From DATJGF01 sp035495315 (lineage in GTDB: Bacteria; Verrucomicrobiota; Verrucomicrobiia; Limisphaerales; UBA8199): DNA of 32,208 nt. Each line of letters starts with the position of its first letter. Within the stretch, counting starts at the first letter, position 1. The translations under genes were made by a program, and so were the position numbers. The stretch covers positions 1 through 32,208 of the forward strand of contig DATJGF010000254.1 of NCBI GenBank assembly GCA_035495315.1, given 5' to 3'. Shown in pieces: positions 31,786 to 32,208 of the stretch. The notes under the pieces were generated by a model. The model was not told the DNA's origin. It was given only the letters and a program-made list of their open reading frames with translations, and ran no database searches.

Positions 31786-32208
31786 CTAAGGAACCAATAC
31801 GGCCGCGCCTTTAATTTTGCCGCTTCGCAACTGTTGCAGCGCCTCATTGGCTTGGGACAAGGGGAAGGTTTGTAATCTTGTTTGAACAGGCACTTTTGGA
31901 GCAACCGCAAGGAATTCTTCTCCGTCACGTCGAGTGAGGTTGGCTACGGAGCAGACCATGCGCTCCTCCCACAGGAGATCATAAGGGAACGAGGGGATAT
32001 CACTCATATGTATGCCGCCGCAAACAACGATCCCTCCTTTGGCCAGCGCCTTAAGCGCGATTGGGACAAGTTTGCCTGCGGGAGCAAAAATCAGTGCGGC
32101 CTCCAGTTGCTCAGGCGGCAGGGTGCTGGAGTCTCCTGCCCATATCGCCCCGAGTGATTTAGCGAAGTTTTGGCCGGTGGTATCCCTTTCCCGCGTGAAA
32201 GCGTAGAT
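31786..32208 (-). CDS. Zinc-type alcohol dehydrogenase family protein, 3' part
   Basis: The frame is open from the window edge to TAG at 31786-31788, giving the last 140 residues of a medium-chain dehydrogenase. Visible parts are IYAFTRERDTTGQNFAKSLG (end of the cofactor-binding fold), ALIFAPAGKLVPIALKALAK, GGIVVCGGIHMSDIP and the C-terminus ANLTRRDGEEFL ... LSQANEALQQLRSGKIKGAAVLVP, the typical substrate-domain ending of zinc alcohol dehydrogenases. The zinc ligands would be upstream of the window. An ATG inside the frame (32007) is not the true start. Confidence 0.88.
   Translation of the reverse strand: MYAFTRERDTTGQNFAKSLGAIWAGDSSTLPPEQLEAALIFAPAGKLVPIALKALAKGGIVVCGGIHMSDIPSFPYDLLWEERMVCSVANLTRRDGEEFLAVAPKVPVQTRLQTFPLSQANEALQQLRSGKIKGAAVLVP

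Noticed and set aside
1..32208. CRISPR arrays, prophage or insertion sequences with transposase
   Set aside because: No regularly spaced repeats, integrase, transposase or phage structural genes were seen in any frame.

Overview
The window looks like a chromosomal piece of a soil- or freshwater-type Verrucomicrobiota (Pedosphaera/Limisphaera-like). This is inferred from sequence character, not from a search. The pointers are a prepilin-type protein with the KAFTLIE cleavage motif and a late H...DG motif, a PSC1-type cytochrome with a DUF2231-like membrane part, exported proteins ending in an LQxS...W...FYR-type tail, and a short glutamyl-tRNA reductase.

Layout. 1-369: decayed 3' end of an exported-protein gene with an in-frame TGA. 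510-597: tRNA-Leu(UAA). 932-1867 (-): secreted alpha/beta hydrolase. 2118-3126 (+): BON-domain lipoprotein and glycine-zipper stress protein. 3818-4549 (+): short membrane-anchored cytochrome. 4598-6477 (-): porin and cupredoxin pair, divergent from 6608-10731 (+), an NtrC-type sigma-54 activator and its hybrid histidine kinase (ATGA overlap). 10979-11521 (+): ECF sigma factor. 11552-20052 (-): a tight operon of beta-solenoid exported protein, MurG-like glycosyltransferase, ABC exporter, two GT4 glycosyltransferases and an APH-like kinase. 20346-21857 (+): prepilin-like protein and a membrane-anchored unknown. 22310-25894 (+): hemA and a nine-heme cytochrome, closed by a clear terminator. 26092-29646 (+): class II aldolase, PfkB kinase and uronate-isomerase-like protein. 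29786-31456 (-): UbiB-type kinase. 31676-31760: a perfect 26-bp inverted repeat. 31786-32208 (-): 3' part of a zinc-type alcohol dehydrogenase.

The most interesting signal is regulatory. Four close matches to the sigma-54 -24/-12 promoter (TGGCAY-N5-YTGC, or TGGCAA) lie in non-coding DNA, each pointing at a gene start. Each is accompanied by an upstream dyad with CGGAC/GTCCG arms: cytochrome 3818, ECF sigma 10979, prepilin-like 20346 and the beta-solenoid/glycan operon 20052. The last two are divergent, and one dyad lies about 117 and 121 bp from their -24 elements. Because the window also encodes an NtrC-type activator and its kinase, I propose a local sigma-54 regulon linking this two-component system to a surface-glycan/exported-protein operon, a pseudopilin-like protein and an ECF sigma cascade. 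The promoter and dyad sequences are seen directly. That this particular activator binds them is inference.
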